64,000 nucleotides of DNA from Melanocharis versteri (taxonomy: Eukaryota; Chordata; Aves; Passeriformes; Melanocharitidae). This document shows positions 26,301 through 36,300 of this stretch, one piece after another; the stretch's first letter is position 1; each line of letters opens with the position of its first letter. The stretch covers positions 1,173,638 through 1,237,637 of the forward strand of contig VZTG01005436.1 of assembly GCA_013397845.1 (NCBI GenBank), read 5' to 3'. The translations under genes and the position numbers were made by a program. Below the pieces are notes generated by a model that worked only from the letters and a program-made list of their open reading frames with translations, did not search any database and was not told the origin of the DNA.

Positions 26301-27544
26301 ACAAAATTTATCCTAATATTTTCCCTTATCTCCAAGTTCTGCCTGTCATTTTTCTACATTAAAAAGGTATTTTTTGAAGTACCAATTCATTCAACAGATA
26401 CATGATACATATATCAAAGGTAGCCTAATGCTTTGCAGGACTAAGATATTCGCCCACTTTTTTAGCCTGCAAGAACAATGACACTGATTTTATGAGAATG
26501 AGGTTGTAAATCATTTACTTTTTTAGTTCAATGTTTTCCCCCAGCATTCTTCTCTGACAGATCTGACAGAGCTGAGCCTTGAGGACACTACTTCACCTCT
26601 CAGTCCCTAAGAGCACTGCTGGCATATTGTTGTTTTTTCTTTGACTGCATGTTTAAGATAGTTCTTCTGAATGTCCAGTCACTGTCACTGTGCAGTGGTC
26701 TTTAAAATTCATGCAGAAAGCAATTATCTCTTGCCTGGAATGACATACAAGTTTGAAAAGCAGTTTTGGATTTCCTTCATTAATATATTCTGATGTGGGT
26801 TTTAAAAATCCTATTTAAAAGGAAACCAGATTAGTGAAAAACAAATAAAAGATCTCAAGATCTGGCATGTGTTTTCATTATCTGTAAAGGGTTTTCTAAA
26901 AGACGATTTATCAATATCCAGTGTGTCAGTCATGCCAAACACTGAAAGGCAGAGAACAGTCCAAGGTAGAGAAAATTCGGTGTTTGTACAACTCTAAATA
27001 GCAACATTTATTATTATTTTGAGAGGTACTTAGATTATTTTTTGCTTATTTTGTGAAGGTAGATATACAGAATTTTAGCCAGGTTGTGCAGTGTGTTATT
27101 GCTTCTTATATCTACAAATTCTTTAACAGAGAGGATTACCCTACCTTCCAATTTGCCTTGTGTGTTACTTCAGAGATAGTATGAACAATCTTTGTTTTAA
27201 TTTAAGCAGAAAGGCACAGCTGTCTACATAGGGACTGAATATAAGATAAACTTTTGAGAGGAGCACACATGTAGTCAGTGTGAGAGTGGTACTGGTCATT
27301 TATTACCATTTTCGATTTACTGTACCATTTTGATATGTTCTGTACTGCAGTTGTTGGTAGATAAGCAATGACATGGTGAACTGTGGTGCACAAAGGCATG
27401 AGCATTTTAATAGAGATGTATTGTGGTTGTTATAGTCTTAGCATATTTATTGAGTACTAGAAGAAGCAGGAATAGGAGATCTGTAGCAGGGCTCAGTCAA
27501 TCTGGAAAGTCAAATTCTGTCCTCTTGAAGAATTTTAATTGCAC
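23328..27544. other. Unique AT-rich noncoding sequence, no gene seen
   Basis: Ordinary AT-rich sequence without dispersed repeats that I recognise and without a convincing coding frame (longest about 80 codons). Confidence 0.5.
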
Positions 27545-27682
27545 AGAGAAGTGGTGGAATTACCCAAAAATATCTAGATGTGGCACTTGGGGACATAGTT
27601 TAGTGGTGAACACAGTGGTGCTGGGTTAATGGTTGGGTTCAATGCCTTTAGAGGTCTTTTCCAACCTTAATGATTCTCTCTT
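27545..27682 (+). mobile_element. CR1 LINE 3' tail fragment
   Basis: About 138 bp of CR1 3' end on the plus strand. The landmarks are GTGGTGGAATTACC, TAGATGTGGCACTTGGGGACA, TTTAGTGGTGAACACAG, GCTGGGTTAATGGTTGG and GAGGTCTTTTCCAACCTTAA, ending TGATTCTCT. 5'-truncated and about as diverged as other old copies here. No protein-coding part. Confidence 0.88.
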
Positions 27683-28550
27683 GCACTTACTGGGACATTT
27701 TTTGCATTCCATTTACTTGATCTTATTATTTATTTTTATTTTTAAACAGAAATGAGAAGAAGCAGAACAGTTGTTTCATAGCATTATCATGTGGCTGTAA
27801 ACATCCACCGAGGACAGTTATGAGGAGTGGCTAAGCTGTCTTTGACCAGGGCCTGAACACACTGGCATCTCCGCTGCCTCAGCCAAAATAAAAGTATGTG
27901 TCTTGTACGTGTGGTGAGAGGGATTTGCTGCTGCAAGAGTCTCTTCATGAGAAGCACAGGAATTAGAGAGAAGCCAGGATGGCTGGAGAAAGATGAAGGA
28001 GGGAGAAGGAGCACCAAGTGGACTGATCAAGTTTTGAGTGTACAGCCTCAGAGAAGCTCTCAGAGAGAGCTCTGTGGCTGAATGGGAACAGAGGTGGCTC
28101 CTAATATTTCCTGAAGAGCTCTCCTCCAGAGAAGCAGCACACAGGCTGGGCTTCTGCACCAACTGCTGTGCCAGAGGTGGGTACAGCTGCAGATGTATTT
28201 GAACTCATCACAGTCAAGGGGAGCAGGAGTGCTTAGACCACAGCTGATCTGCTGGGGCCTTCTCGAGGAGTAAAGCTGAGTTATTTCACAAGTGCCACAG
28301 ACCTGAAGTGGAGGTTTATTTCTCTTGACACACAATATTTTTTAGTACATTTGGAAACTTTTGCTTAGGCTCTCAGGTAACTCTGACTTAAAACGGAGGC
28401 ACTGGTAGATTTTCAGCACGCTTGGGTATGTGGTGGTGCTTTCAGGCAGGCACTTGTAGGATTTCAGTTGAGGGTCAGCACAGCACACCAGAGATGACCA
28501 TCCATGTTCTTCCTGCAGGCACTGCAGTGCCTCCAAGGGTTCTCATGTGT
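27683..28550. other. Unique sequence between two CR1 tails
   Basis: Slightly GC-richer than average, with several overlapping short open frames on both strands (60-114 codons) but no recognisable protein family. No dispersed repeat recognised. Confidence 0.45.
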
Positions 28551-28870
28551 ATTCATAAAATTATAGAATCATCTGGGTTGGAAAAGACCCTCAAGGTCAT
28601 TGAGTCCAACTGTTACCCAGCACTACCAAGTCCACCACTAAACCGTGCCCCTAAACACGACATCTTCACATTTTCTAAATACCTCCAGGGATGACAATTC
28701 CACTACTTTTCTGGGCAGCCTGTTCCAATGCTTGACAACTCTTTCAGTGAAGAAATTTTTCCAAATATCCAGTCTAAACCTCCTCTGGTGTTACTTGAGG
28801 CCATATCCTTTTTGTTCTGTCTCTTGATACTTGGAAGGAGAGACCCATGTTGTTTCATTCACCTCATTGC
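28551..28870 (-). mobile_element. CR1 LINE 3' tail fragment, minus strand
   Basis: On the plus strand this reads ATAGAATCATCTGGGTTGG, AAAGACCCTCAAGGTCATTG, AGTCCAACTGTTACC, CACCACTAAACCGTG, CTGGGCAGCCTGTTCCAATGC and CAGTCTAAACCTCCTC, the reverse complement of a typical avian CR1 3' end. The similarity fades near 28870, where the last codons of ORF2 would lie. It lies in opposite orientation to the tail at 27545-27682. 5'-truncated insertion. Confidence 0.92.
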
Positions 28871-31659
28871 TAAGAATCTCAGTGCTTTTTCTACTTCCAT
28901 CCTGCTGCAAGCTGTCTGGGCTGCCAGAAAGTCCGATCTCCATCCCAGAAGCACTTACCCCATTGCTAGCAAGGACTTTCTTGCATTTGTCCTGTTGGTA
29001 AGTGGTCTGCAACCTGCTCATCTGTAAGTCTCATGCAGACTTTAATGAAAGGTTCTGGGGCTGAATGAGGTTTTCTGTGTCCACTCTGACCTCCCTGCAG
29101 CAGTGCAAGTGAGCAGGCTGAGGCTTGCAAGACCAAAAGTAGATGAATGACGTGAGAAGCAGAACAACCCACAGAGCTCACAGCAAGAGAGTGAATATGC
29201 CATTGCCAGAGTCAAGCAATTAGCTGATTTCAAGGACTTTTCTTCTGGTGCCAGCTACATTTTGTAGTTAACTGCTTGAAAACACTTTAATGGGACCAAG
29301 TCATTCCCCAGACTTGTAATGATAGACACTGAGGTGCTAATTTGCAGAATGCAAAATGGAGCCAGATGACTTCTGGTTGAGGAGTTACTTTGCCTTCATT
29401 TTTGGTTCCCATCAAGGTCTGGATCTGGGCATATATGCTGTCTGCAAGGTAGCCATGTTAGACAATTAAGGCACAACAGTCTGGCATCAACTAGGATCAG
29501 CATCCTAGCAGAGGTCTGCAAACCCATGTGCCATCTGTTCTGCTCTCTTCAAAGTTTTTGGCTTTGTTATAATTTTGGCAGTCAACTCAAAAAGGAAATG
29601 GTGATTGAAATCTGAACTTAAATTTCTTGCCAGCAGACCACTGCTTGCTTAACCTTGAAATACGTGATGAACAATCTCTACTCTGTTCCCAGGCAGTGTA
29701 GGTGTAATGGGGGTAAAATAACTTTGTGGTATAACATGAAGTGAGTGGACATTTATTTGTACCTGCAGCACTTTTGTGACAGAACTGGGAAGATTCATGC
29801 AGCCCTCAAACTGGAGGAGGGGGTTAGTAGTAACAAAAGGATGTCATCGAGTGAAGAGAACAGAAAAGCAGTGGAGGTGGAAATACTGTTAATGCAGATG
29901 AAAATGAAATCCAGACGAATCTGTGAAACCTTTTCCTTTTCCGTCTGTCTCAATACTCTCCATGTTGCTGTCTCAAGGAATCACCTTATACATCTTTTTA
30001 TATTATACTCCTATCAAAATGAAGGATATTAATCAGTCATCTGCAACAAACATGGAAATGGAATAATTAATGACAGGTTAGAAGACTGTTTTTTTGTCCT
30101 CAGTCAGTCATGGACATCTCTGTGTTTTTCCTTTATTTTTTTCTGGTTTGTAAATGTATGTTTCATTTTGTACATCATTTCCCTCCAACCAAGAGGACAG
30201 AAAACAGTAGAAGTAGAAACATTGATAGTGCAGACTGAAATGAAATCCAGTTGCTTGCTATGTGAGGGGTCTCTGTATTGCTAACATGGTCTACAAGATC
30301 CTGACCCAAGTCACAGGTTTCTCTTTTTGGCTGTTATGTTTTTTAGCCTGACCTGACATTCCCTTACAGTGTTTTCTTTAAAGCAGAGGAGACACAGAAC
30401 TATTAACTTTAAAAAACCACAACACCCCTTCTCCCTCTCCCCTGAGAAGTTTACAAATTGCTAAAGAATGTGAAAAAAAAGTAGTTTGGTTTATAACAGA
30501 GAGCCATTCTCAGTTCTGTAAGACAAATCACACTTGCGTGTTCATGTGATGAGACACCTGTGAATTGCCTCAGGGACTGTTTTCACCATTCTTCAACCAG
30601 GTCCTGAACAATGGGCATGGGGTGGCATCACAGAAAAGCTGGGACTTGACTCTATTCTGCTTGTATTTAGCTGAAGATACGAGCATGCTTATAACTGATT
30701 TTTCAGATATCTTAAATTTTTTTACTCTTATTACTTAATTCCTAGGAGCTTCACTGTGTAGAATCAAATCTTACGTGCAGTGTCATGGGTATTATTTTAA
30801 GTGTGAAAGCAGAATATGTTTTAAATATCTTCACAAGCCACTGAGATTCAAAACATAAAACTTATGTTTAAATATATGGAAACGAAAACTGCAAGGGCAA
30901 ATAAAACATGTCTCAGCAGACTTTTCAGAACCAACCTGCCTAAGTAAGAGACCTAGAATAGCTGTTTCTCCCATATCAATTTTTAAGGTTTATAGAAGAT
31001 GTTTTTCAACTTTGGATGTCTTAACTGGAAAGTATTATGAAGAGAATCACTTTTGGCTCCTTGGTTGATTTTTAGTTCCATACTGCATCTTTTTGTAGAA
31101 AGATAGTTTCATTTAATAGAGATCATAAATATTATTTTGATCAAAGTAAATTGAAAACAAAAAGAAAGCTCTTAGTCTAAAGCTTTTCTTGCTTGATGCC
31201 TGAATTTATGAGATTTAGAAGCCAAGAGAAAGATTTCTTCCGGACACAAGTCCTCTTTCACATTTTGTCTGTAGACTAGCAGAAAGTCAAGAAAATAAGG
31301 AGGTGACCAGCATGAATGAGCAGGAAACTCCTGATTAAGTGCAACAGACAAGGGTGTGGAAGGAAGAAATAGGAACACCTACCCAGGTGTAATAGGGAGG
31401 CATTGCCTGAGCCTGCAGGGATGGAATTAGGAAAATTCAGCTGGAGCTGAAACTAGCAAGGGATGTGACGGGCAGCTAGATGTGAGTTGGTAGCAAAAAA
31501 ACCCCAGTAAATGAAAATGGGAGCCCCATGGCTCAGTGGAACAGGAAACCTAGTGATAGAGTGTGTGGTAAAGACTGAGATGCTAAATTCCCTTTTTAGG
31601 CCTCATTTTTTGCTGGAAAGATTTGCTGGAGGGACTTGTGGGCTTTGGTGAGGAAGTTG
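28871..31659. other. Unique noncoding sequence, no gene seen
   Basis: No gene recognised. Two loosely similar passages, at about 29830-29920 and 30195-30265, share words such as AACAGAAAAGCAGTGGAGGTGGAAAT and ATGAAATCCAG, perhaps an old local duplication. The homology is weak. Confidence 0.45.
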
Positions 31660-31850
31660 AAGTTGATTCAGCAGCGAGCCCTCAAAGACCAGCCATGTAC
31701 AGGCTGTACTAGCAAGAGTGCAGCCAGCAAGACTAGAAAGGGAAGCTGCTGTCTCCCCACACTTAGTACCAGTGAGACCATAGCTGGAGTCCTGGATCCA
31801 GTTTCACAGTCTCAAGTAAGAGAAAGATACTGACAGGAAGAAGAGCATTG
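31660..31850 (+). mobile_element. Degraded CR1 ORF2 3' segment
   Basis: The stretch TTGATTCAGCAGCGAGC, TGTACTAGCAAGAGTGCAGCC and GTGAGACCATAGCTGGAGTCC matches the ORF2 3' region of CR1, the part encoding the C-terminal domain after the reverse transcriptase. Heavily diverged, several indels. Same strand as the CR1 pieces at 32600-34548. Confidence 0.7.
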
Positions 31851-32599
31851 TGGAGAGAAGTAATACTGGGCACGAAGATCAGCTCATGCATTTTACCCTT
31901 AGCCCCTCAAACTTTGCCTTCAATAACAAACATTTCTTCAGGCATTTTCACCGCTGGAAGAACAGTGTGCTCCCCAGTATGCTGTCGGAGTCACCATGAA
32001 GAAGAGATTCTAAATAGCTACCCACAAGCCAAAGAAAACTTCAACACCTGGATTGAAAACCTAGAATACCTATCGATTTCCACCACAGCTTCATTAATCA
32101 CTTTCTGTAAAACACTAATTTCCTGGTCACAAGCAGCAGCATAAAGAACAGATGGAATACACACAAAACCAAGATCAGTACACCCACCTCTGCAATAATT
32201 TATCCACCAATCGATAATTTAAAACAAAGCAAAAATGTATACACTCAGAACCTGAAAGGCCAGTGTATTAGCTTTGAGGAAATATTATAACATCTACCCA
32301 ACCCACCCCACCCCCCGCAGCTTCCAAAAAAGGATCATCACCTGTGAGGCAATTCTGTGAAAATGTACCCCATATGTAACCAAACCACAACACTACCATA
32401 TACAAAGTGTCTTCATTTAAAAAATCACTTCGACTGTGTGCAGCTACCTGTGTAACACTCCAGCCTTGAAAATAACTCTGAATTATCATCCACACTTGAA
32501 GAAAGTTGGCATTTATTTCCTTTATTGGAAAATAAATTGGCAGCACATTCCCTCCCGCCCTCTCCACCCCCTTCAGTCTCACTCAGTTCATTGCCCAAA
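31851..32599. other. Spacer between CR1 pieces, no gene seen
   Basis: No recognisable element. It may include CR1 sequence too diverged to read by eye, or unique DNA between insertions. The 98-codon frame at 31848-32144 has no family resemblance I can identify. Confidence 0.4.
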
Positions 32600-33480
32600 G
32601 AAAATTTCCTGGAGATCAACATGCACCACTGGTTCAGGGCATTGTTCAGGAAGACTGGGAAATTTGGCAGGAGGTCCACTTGGCTAAGCAAGGAGCTTCT
32701 TAATGAACTAAAATGCAAAGCACATAAGAAGTGGAAACAAGGGCAGGCAACAAAGGAAAAGTATAAAAGTACTGCTCAGACATGGTGGGACAAAACCAGA
32801 AAGACTAAAGCCCAGTTGGATTTAAAACTGGAGAGGAACATAAAAGATTACAAGATGTGATTTTACAAGCATGTCAGAAGTGAAAAGAAACTCAGAGAAA
32901 ATGTGCGTCCATTTCTGAATGGAAGAAAACCTAGTGATGGACAGTATGGAAAGGGCTGCTCAATGACTTTTTGTCTCAGGGAAAATCTGCTCCCAGATGT
33001 CTGAACACACCAATGCTATATGGGAAGCCAACAGTGTATTAAAATCCAGAGGGCTGGATGAGACTCCTCAATAGGTGCTGAAAGATATGGCTGATATGCT
33101 TGTGAGGCTTGCCATAATTTTTGAAAATTTGTGGTGTTTGGGGGGATCCCTGATGGCTGGGCTGATGTTACCCCCAGCTTTAAGAAAGACAAGAAGGAGG
33201 ATCTAGATAACTGCAGGCTGATCAGCCTCACTTCAGTCCTTGGAAAAATAACAGAACATCCATTTCTGAACACAGGAAGGAGAGGTAGCAATGAGGAGCA
33301 GTCAACAGATTTATCAGAGCAAATCAGAGTCATGGAGATGAACTCGGACTGAGTACTGGACTGTGTTAAAAGATCACAGCTAGCAGGATGCGGGTGGGCT
33401 CCCTCCTTTTGACACTCGTGAGGCCACATCTAGAACCCCAGTCTGACCACCCCTACATCCACCATATAAAGAAGCCCATT
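32600..33480 (+). mobile_element. Degraded CR1 ORF2: linker and RT start
   Basis: A plus-strand CR1 piece. The linker between endonuclease and reverse transcriptase is readable at 32628-32860 (STWLSKELLNELK, KKWKQGQATKEKYK, RKTKAQLDLKLERNIKDYK). The fingers of the reverse transcriptase follow at about 33150-33290, with FKKDKKEDLDNCRLISLTS and LGKITE. Part of the late ORF2 (GAGGCCACATCTAGAACCCC) appears by 33420, so the RT core has been lost. Multiple frameshifts and stops; inactive. Confidence 0.85.
33131..33352 (+). pseudogene. CR1 reverse-transcriptase N-terminal fragment
   Basis: A 73-codon frame containing ADVTPSFKKDKKEDLDN and ISLTSVLGKITEH, the first conserved block of CR1-type reverse transcriptases (fingers region). 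The family's normal continuation through the palm and the FADD active site is missing. Remnant only. Confidence 0.8.
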
Positions 33481-33825
33481 GACATATTAAAGTGAATCTT
33501 GGGGAGGGTTTCCAGGATGTCTGGGAGGAGTATGACCCAGAGAAGAGGTGGCTACAGGGAAGTATGATTGTTGTTTTCTATCACATAATAGGTAAATGTA
33601 AAGAAGGCAAAGACTTCTTGAAAGTGCCTGGCAAAAATACTTTCTATAGAAATAGCAATTTTGGTTACTGGAATAATCAGACATATTCAAAGCTGAGTTG
33701 GGCAGGTCCCTGAGCAATCTGATATCACTTTTGAAGTCAGCCCTGCCTTGAGCAGGATCCTAGACAGTATGATCTCGAGTTCACTGCCAACCAAAACCCT
33801 CCAATGTTTTTATGATTCTGTGTTT
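33481..33825 (+). mobile_element. CR1 LINE 3' end with TATGATTCTGTG terminus
   Basis: Contiguous with the previous piece and probably its 3' end: CCCTGAGCAATCTGAT, AGCCCTGCCTTGAGCAGGATCC and GAGTTCACTGCCAACC, then a terminal TATGATTCTGTG at 33811-33822. The doublet of CCTGAGCAA and TTGAGCAGG is typical of one avian CR1 3' end type. Diverged. Confidence 0.78.
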
Positions 33826-34548
33826 AGACAACCTGATTCTTTTCTGCAGTGAAAGAACTGGTGACGGGGATACTGAGTGGTGCATGTGGGCTTGTATCCT
33901 TCCTGTCTGGAAGCTAAAGAAGAATAGGCTGGACAAAAGGACTCCTAAATGAACTGAAGATTGTCTGGGCCACCAGGCTGAAAAGATAGTAATCAACGTC
34001 TCAAGGTCAAGACAGCAGCTGATAATGAGGCTGATACTTTCCAATATCTTCACCAGCAAAATGGATGATGATGCAGAATGCACCTCCTAAAAGCTGTGGA
34101 AGGTTTGGTGGAGTGCACTATGACAGTCCTGAGCCTGGGGCATATGGCCAATAAAAAAAGATTGAAGGAACTGAGTTTGTTTAGTCTGCTAAAGAGAACC
34201 CATAGAGGGAGAATCCAAGAGTAGCCTACAACAGCTTGAAGCGGAATTGCAAAGCCAACAGAGCCACAATCTTCTAGCAGACAGCAGATGGTATAAAAAC
34301 ATGCAGTGGCTGCAAGTCACAGATTTAAAGATTCAGAGTGGACATCAGGAATGATGTTCACCAGGAGCATAGGACAACAGCGGAACAGACTTCCCAGAGA
34401 GATGTTGAATCTCTGTCTTTGCAAGTTTTTCAATACTTGCTTGGCTAGACAGAGCCACAAAGTGATTTGATGCTTGCCATACACCTGCTTAAGCAGGACT
34501 TTGATCTAATTGAGCACTCTTCCAATCAAAATTCCTATGGCTCTGTGA
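33826..34548 (+). mobile_element. Second CR1 LINE piece: RT palm to 3' end
   Basis: Begins abruptly after the previous CR1 terminus with ACAACCTGATTCTTTTCTGCAG (as two words) and CTGGGCCACCAGGCTGAAAAG. It continues through the pre-active-site RT region (TTTCCAATATCTTCACCAGC, AATGGATGATG) up to about 34090. It then skips to late ORF2 (GAACTGAGTTTGTTTAGTCTG at 34168 onward) and a 3' end with CTTCCCAGAGAGATGTTGAAT and AAGCAGGACTTTGATCTAA, finishing around 34548. Internally deleted and dead. Same orientation as its left neighbour, so the two may be one rearranged composite or two insertions. Confidence 0.8.
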
Positions 34549-35194
34549 GCCATGCTGCATCTGAGCGACACATGTGAGGCCTGCCAATGTATCTCCATGT
34601 CCACGATGTCAAATGCGCCACTACAGAAGCATTAAAACCTCTGATTCCTGCACAACACATCCCAGAACACACTGTGCACTGTCCAGTGAGGCAGCTACCA
34701 GGCTGTTTCCATGGCAGTAAAAGCACAATAACCACACACTGGAAAAACTCACGGAGTTGAACAGTAAATGACAGAAGTTTCCAGTTAGCAGAACATGTTT
34801 GTTTTTTTTTTTCTCCTCTTTCTTTCACAAAATAGCAGTTTCATCTGTGGCTGCTCAGGCCTAACCATCCAGGGAGATATGCAAAGCACCTTCAGAAGAG
34901 GAGTGTAGGAAGTAAAATACACACCCCAGCTGGACACTAAAAATTACAGATTAAATAGAGAGATTGGCTTTATAGCACGTTGTAATTCCCTCCCCAAGCC
35001 CCTCTATCTTTCACAGGCAATGAATTACCTGTCTTTTTCTCTTTTTGCCCACTAGGAGCTAATGACCTTATCAGCTTTTTCATTGCTCGCACCACCCGTA
35101 TGCTCCACAGATACCCTCCACTTTCTTGCCCAGATAGTCTAACTATTTAACACAATCAAGTTAACCTCAGACCAAGTGTTGCCTTTAACACTGA
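34549..35194. other. Unique noncoding sequence, no gene seen
   Basis: No recognisable gene or repeat apart from a poly-T at about 34802-34811. Confidence 0.5.
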
Positions 35195-35330
35195 AGATGC
35201 TGTATTTATTTCAGCTTCGAAAAGTGGCTCTCACAGCTGAAAGGCTGTCTGCTTTGTCCAACAATCTGCTGGGTCTAATAAAAGATATTATCTTCCCCTA
35301 CAAACCTTTCACCAGTTATATCCATAGATT
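35195..35330 (+). mobile_element. Probable ancient amniote LINE 3' end (L3/CR1-like)
   Basis: The sequence CTTCGAAAAGTGGCTCTCAC, TGCTTTGTCCAACAATC, GTCTAATAAAAGATATTATC and CCTACAAACCTTTCACC resembles the 3' ends of old amniote L3/CR1-type LINEs, which share a CCAATAAAAGATATTA-like terminal block. It is much more diverged than the CR1 copies nearby. The name is from memory of the family, so the exact family is uncertain. Confidence 0.4.
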
Positions 35331-36166
35331 ATCACAATTCAACAACAATGCCACATTTATGAATTAAATAATTTGAAAGAACCATGTTTAAAAAAAAAAT
35401 TCATAATCCTCTCTTCCATTGCGACCCATTTCTGTATGTGGAGGCACATGCCCAGACTCTGCTTGTAAACTGCATTTTTTAATGGAGCCAGGTGATATAA
35501 AACAAAGTTTAATTTACTCCAATTTGGAATGCTGCAGGTCTTAATCCTGATATAGGTCAAAACTTTCTTCTTACAGTCTGCTGAAGGCTAATGTAAGTCA
35601 GCCTTTGAAAGTTACCAGTTTGTCTTTATGAACTGCATCAATCTCAGACTCCTCAGTCCAAATACAAGACTATGTTGTAGCATATTTCTTTGCTCTTGGA
35701 AATTGCAGAGCTGAGCAATTTATACTAGTCAGAAGGTCTGTCAAACCTGTATTCTTTAGGGCTAGTGACCTTGATTGACAAGGAATCTTTTTAAAAATTT
35801 AATTTTAATTTTTTACTGATTTTAAATCAGCCCATTAGCTAGTTGCTGGAAATGCAAGGGAGCTTCTGAGGCCAAAAAGGAATCACGGTCCTCTCTTGAT
35901 GGACTGTATCCCATGTCATAAACATGTCATTTCAATGCAAGACTAATTTAAGATGAAAAATCTGAATATTGTGTTAAAAAGATTGAAGCAAAGAATAGTT
36001 AAAATACACTAAATTCTGTAACTTCTGTGCTTGTTTATAAACCAATTATAGTCTTGCCAGAAGCAAGCGCCATTTTTGGAGCTGTTCTGGATTTTCACTT
36101 TCAACAGTTTCGCTGTAGGTCAGAGTTCACTGTAAGCTGCTCCACTGTATAATGAACCAAGCCAGA
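35331..36166. other. Unique AT-rich noncoding sequence, no gene seen
   Basis: AT-rich, with A/T runs near 35388 and 35790-35830. No feature recognised. Confidence 0.5.
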
Positions 36167-36300
36167 GGGGTTGGCTTAGTAGTCTCAGTATCAACTTTGA
36201 AATATCCAGACGCCCTGGAAACAAAGGTTTAAATTCCAACAGGGCTGACTCAACCCTTCTACTTTTTGAGGCAGATAAATGGTGTGCAGTGCACTAGACT
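36167..36300 (+). mobile_element. Ancient tRNA-derived SINE relic
   Basis: A split RNA polymerase III promoter is recognisable: A-box-like TGGCTTAGTAG at 36172-36182 and B-box-like GGTTTAAATTCC at 36226-36237, at a tRNA-like spacing. The downstream GGGCTGACTCAACCCTTCTA and TTGAGGCAGATAAATGG resemble the body of old sauropsid tRNA-derived SINEs. Both boxes have drifted from consensus, so it is unlikely to be transcribed. No poly-A tail or target duplication is clear. Confidence 0.5.
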
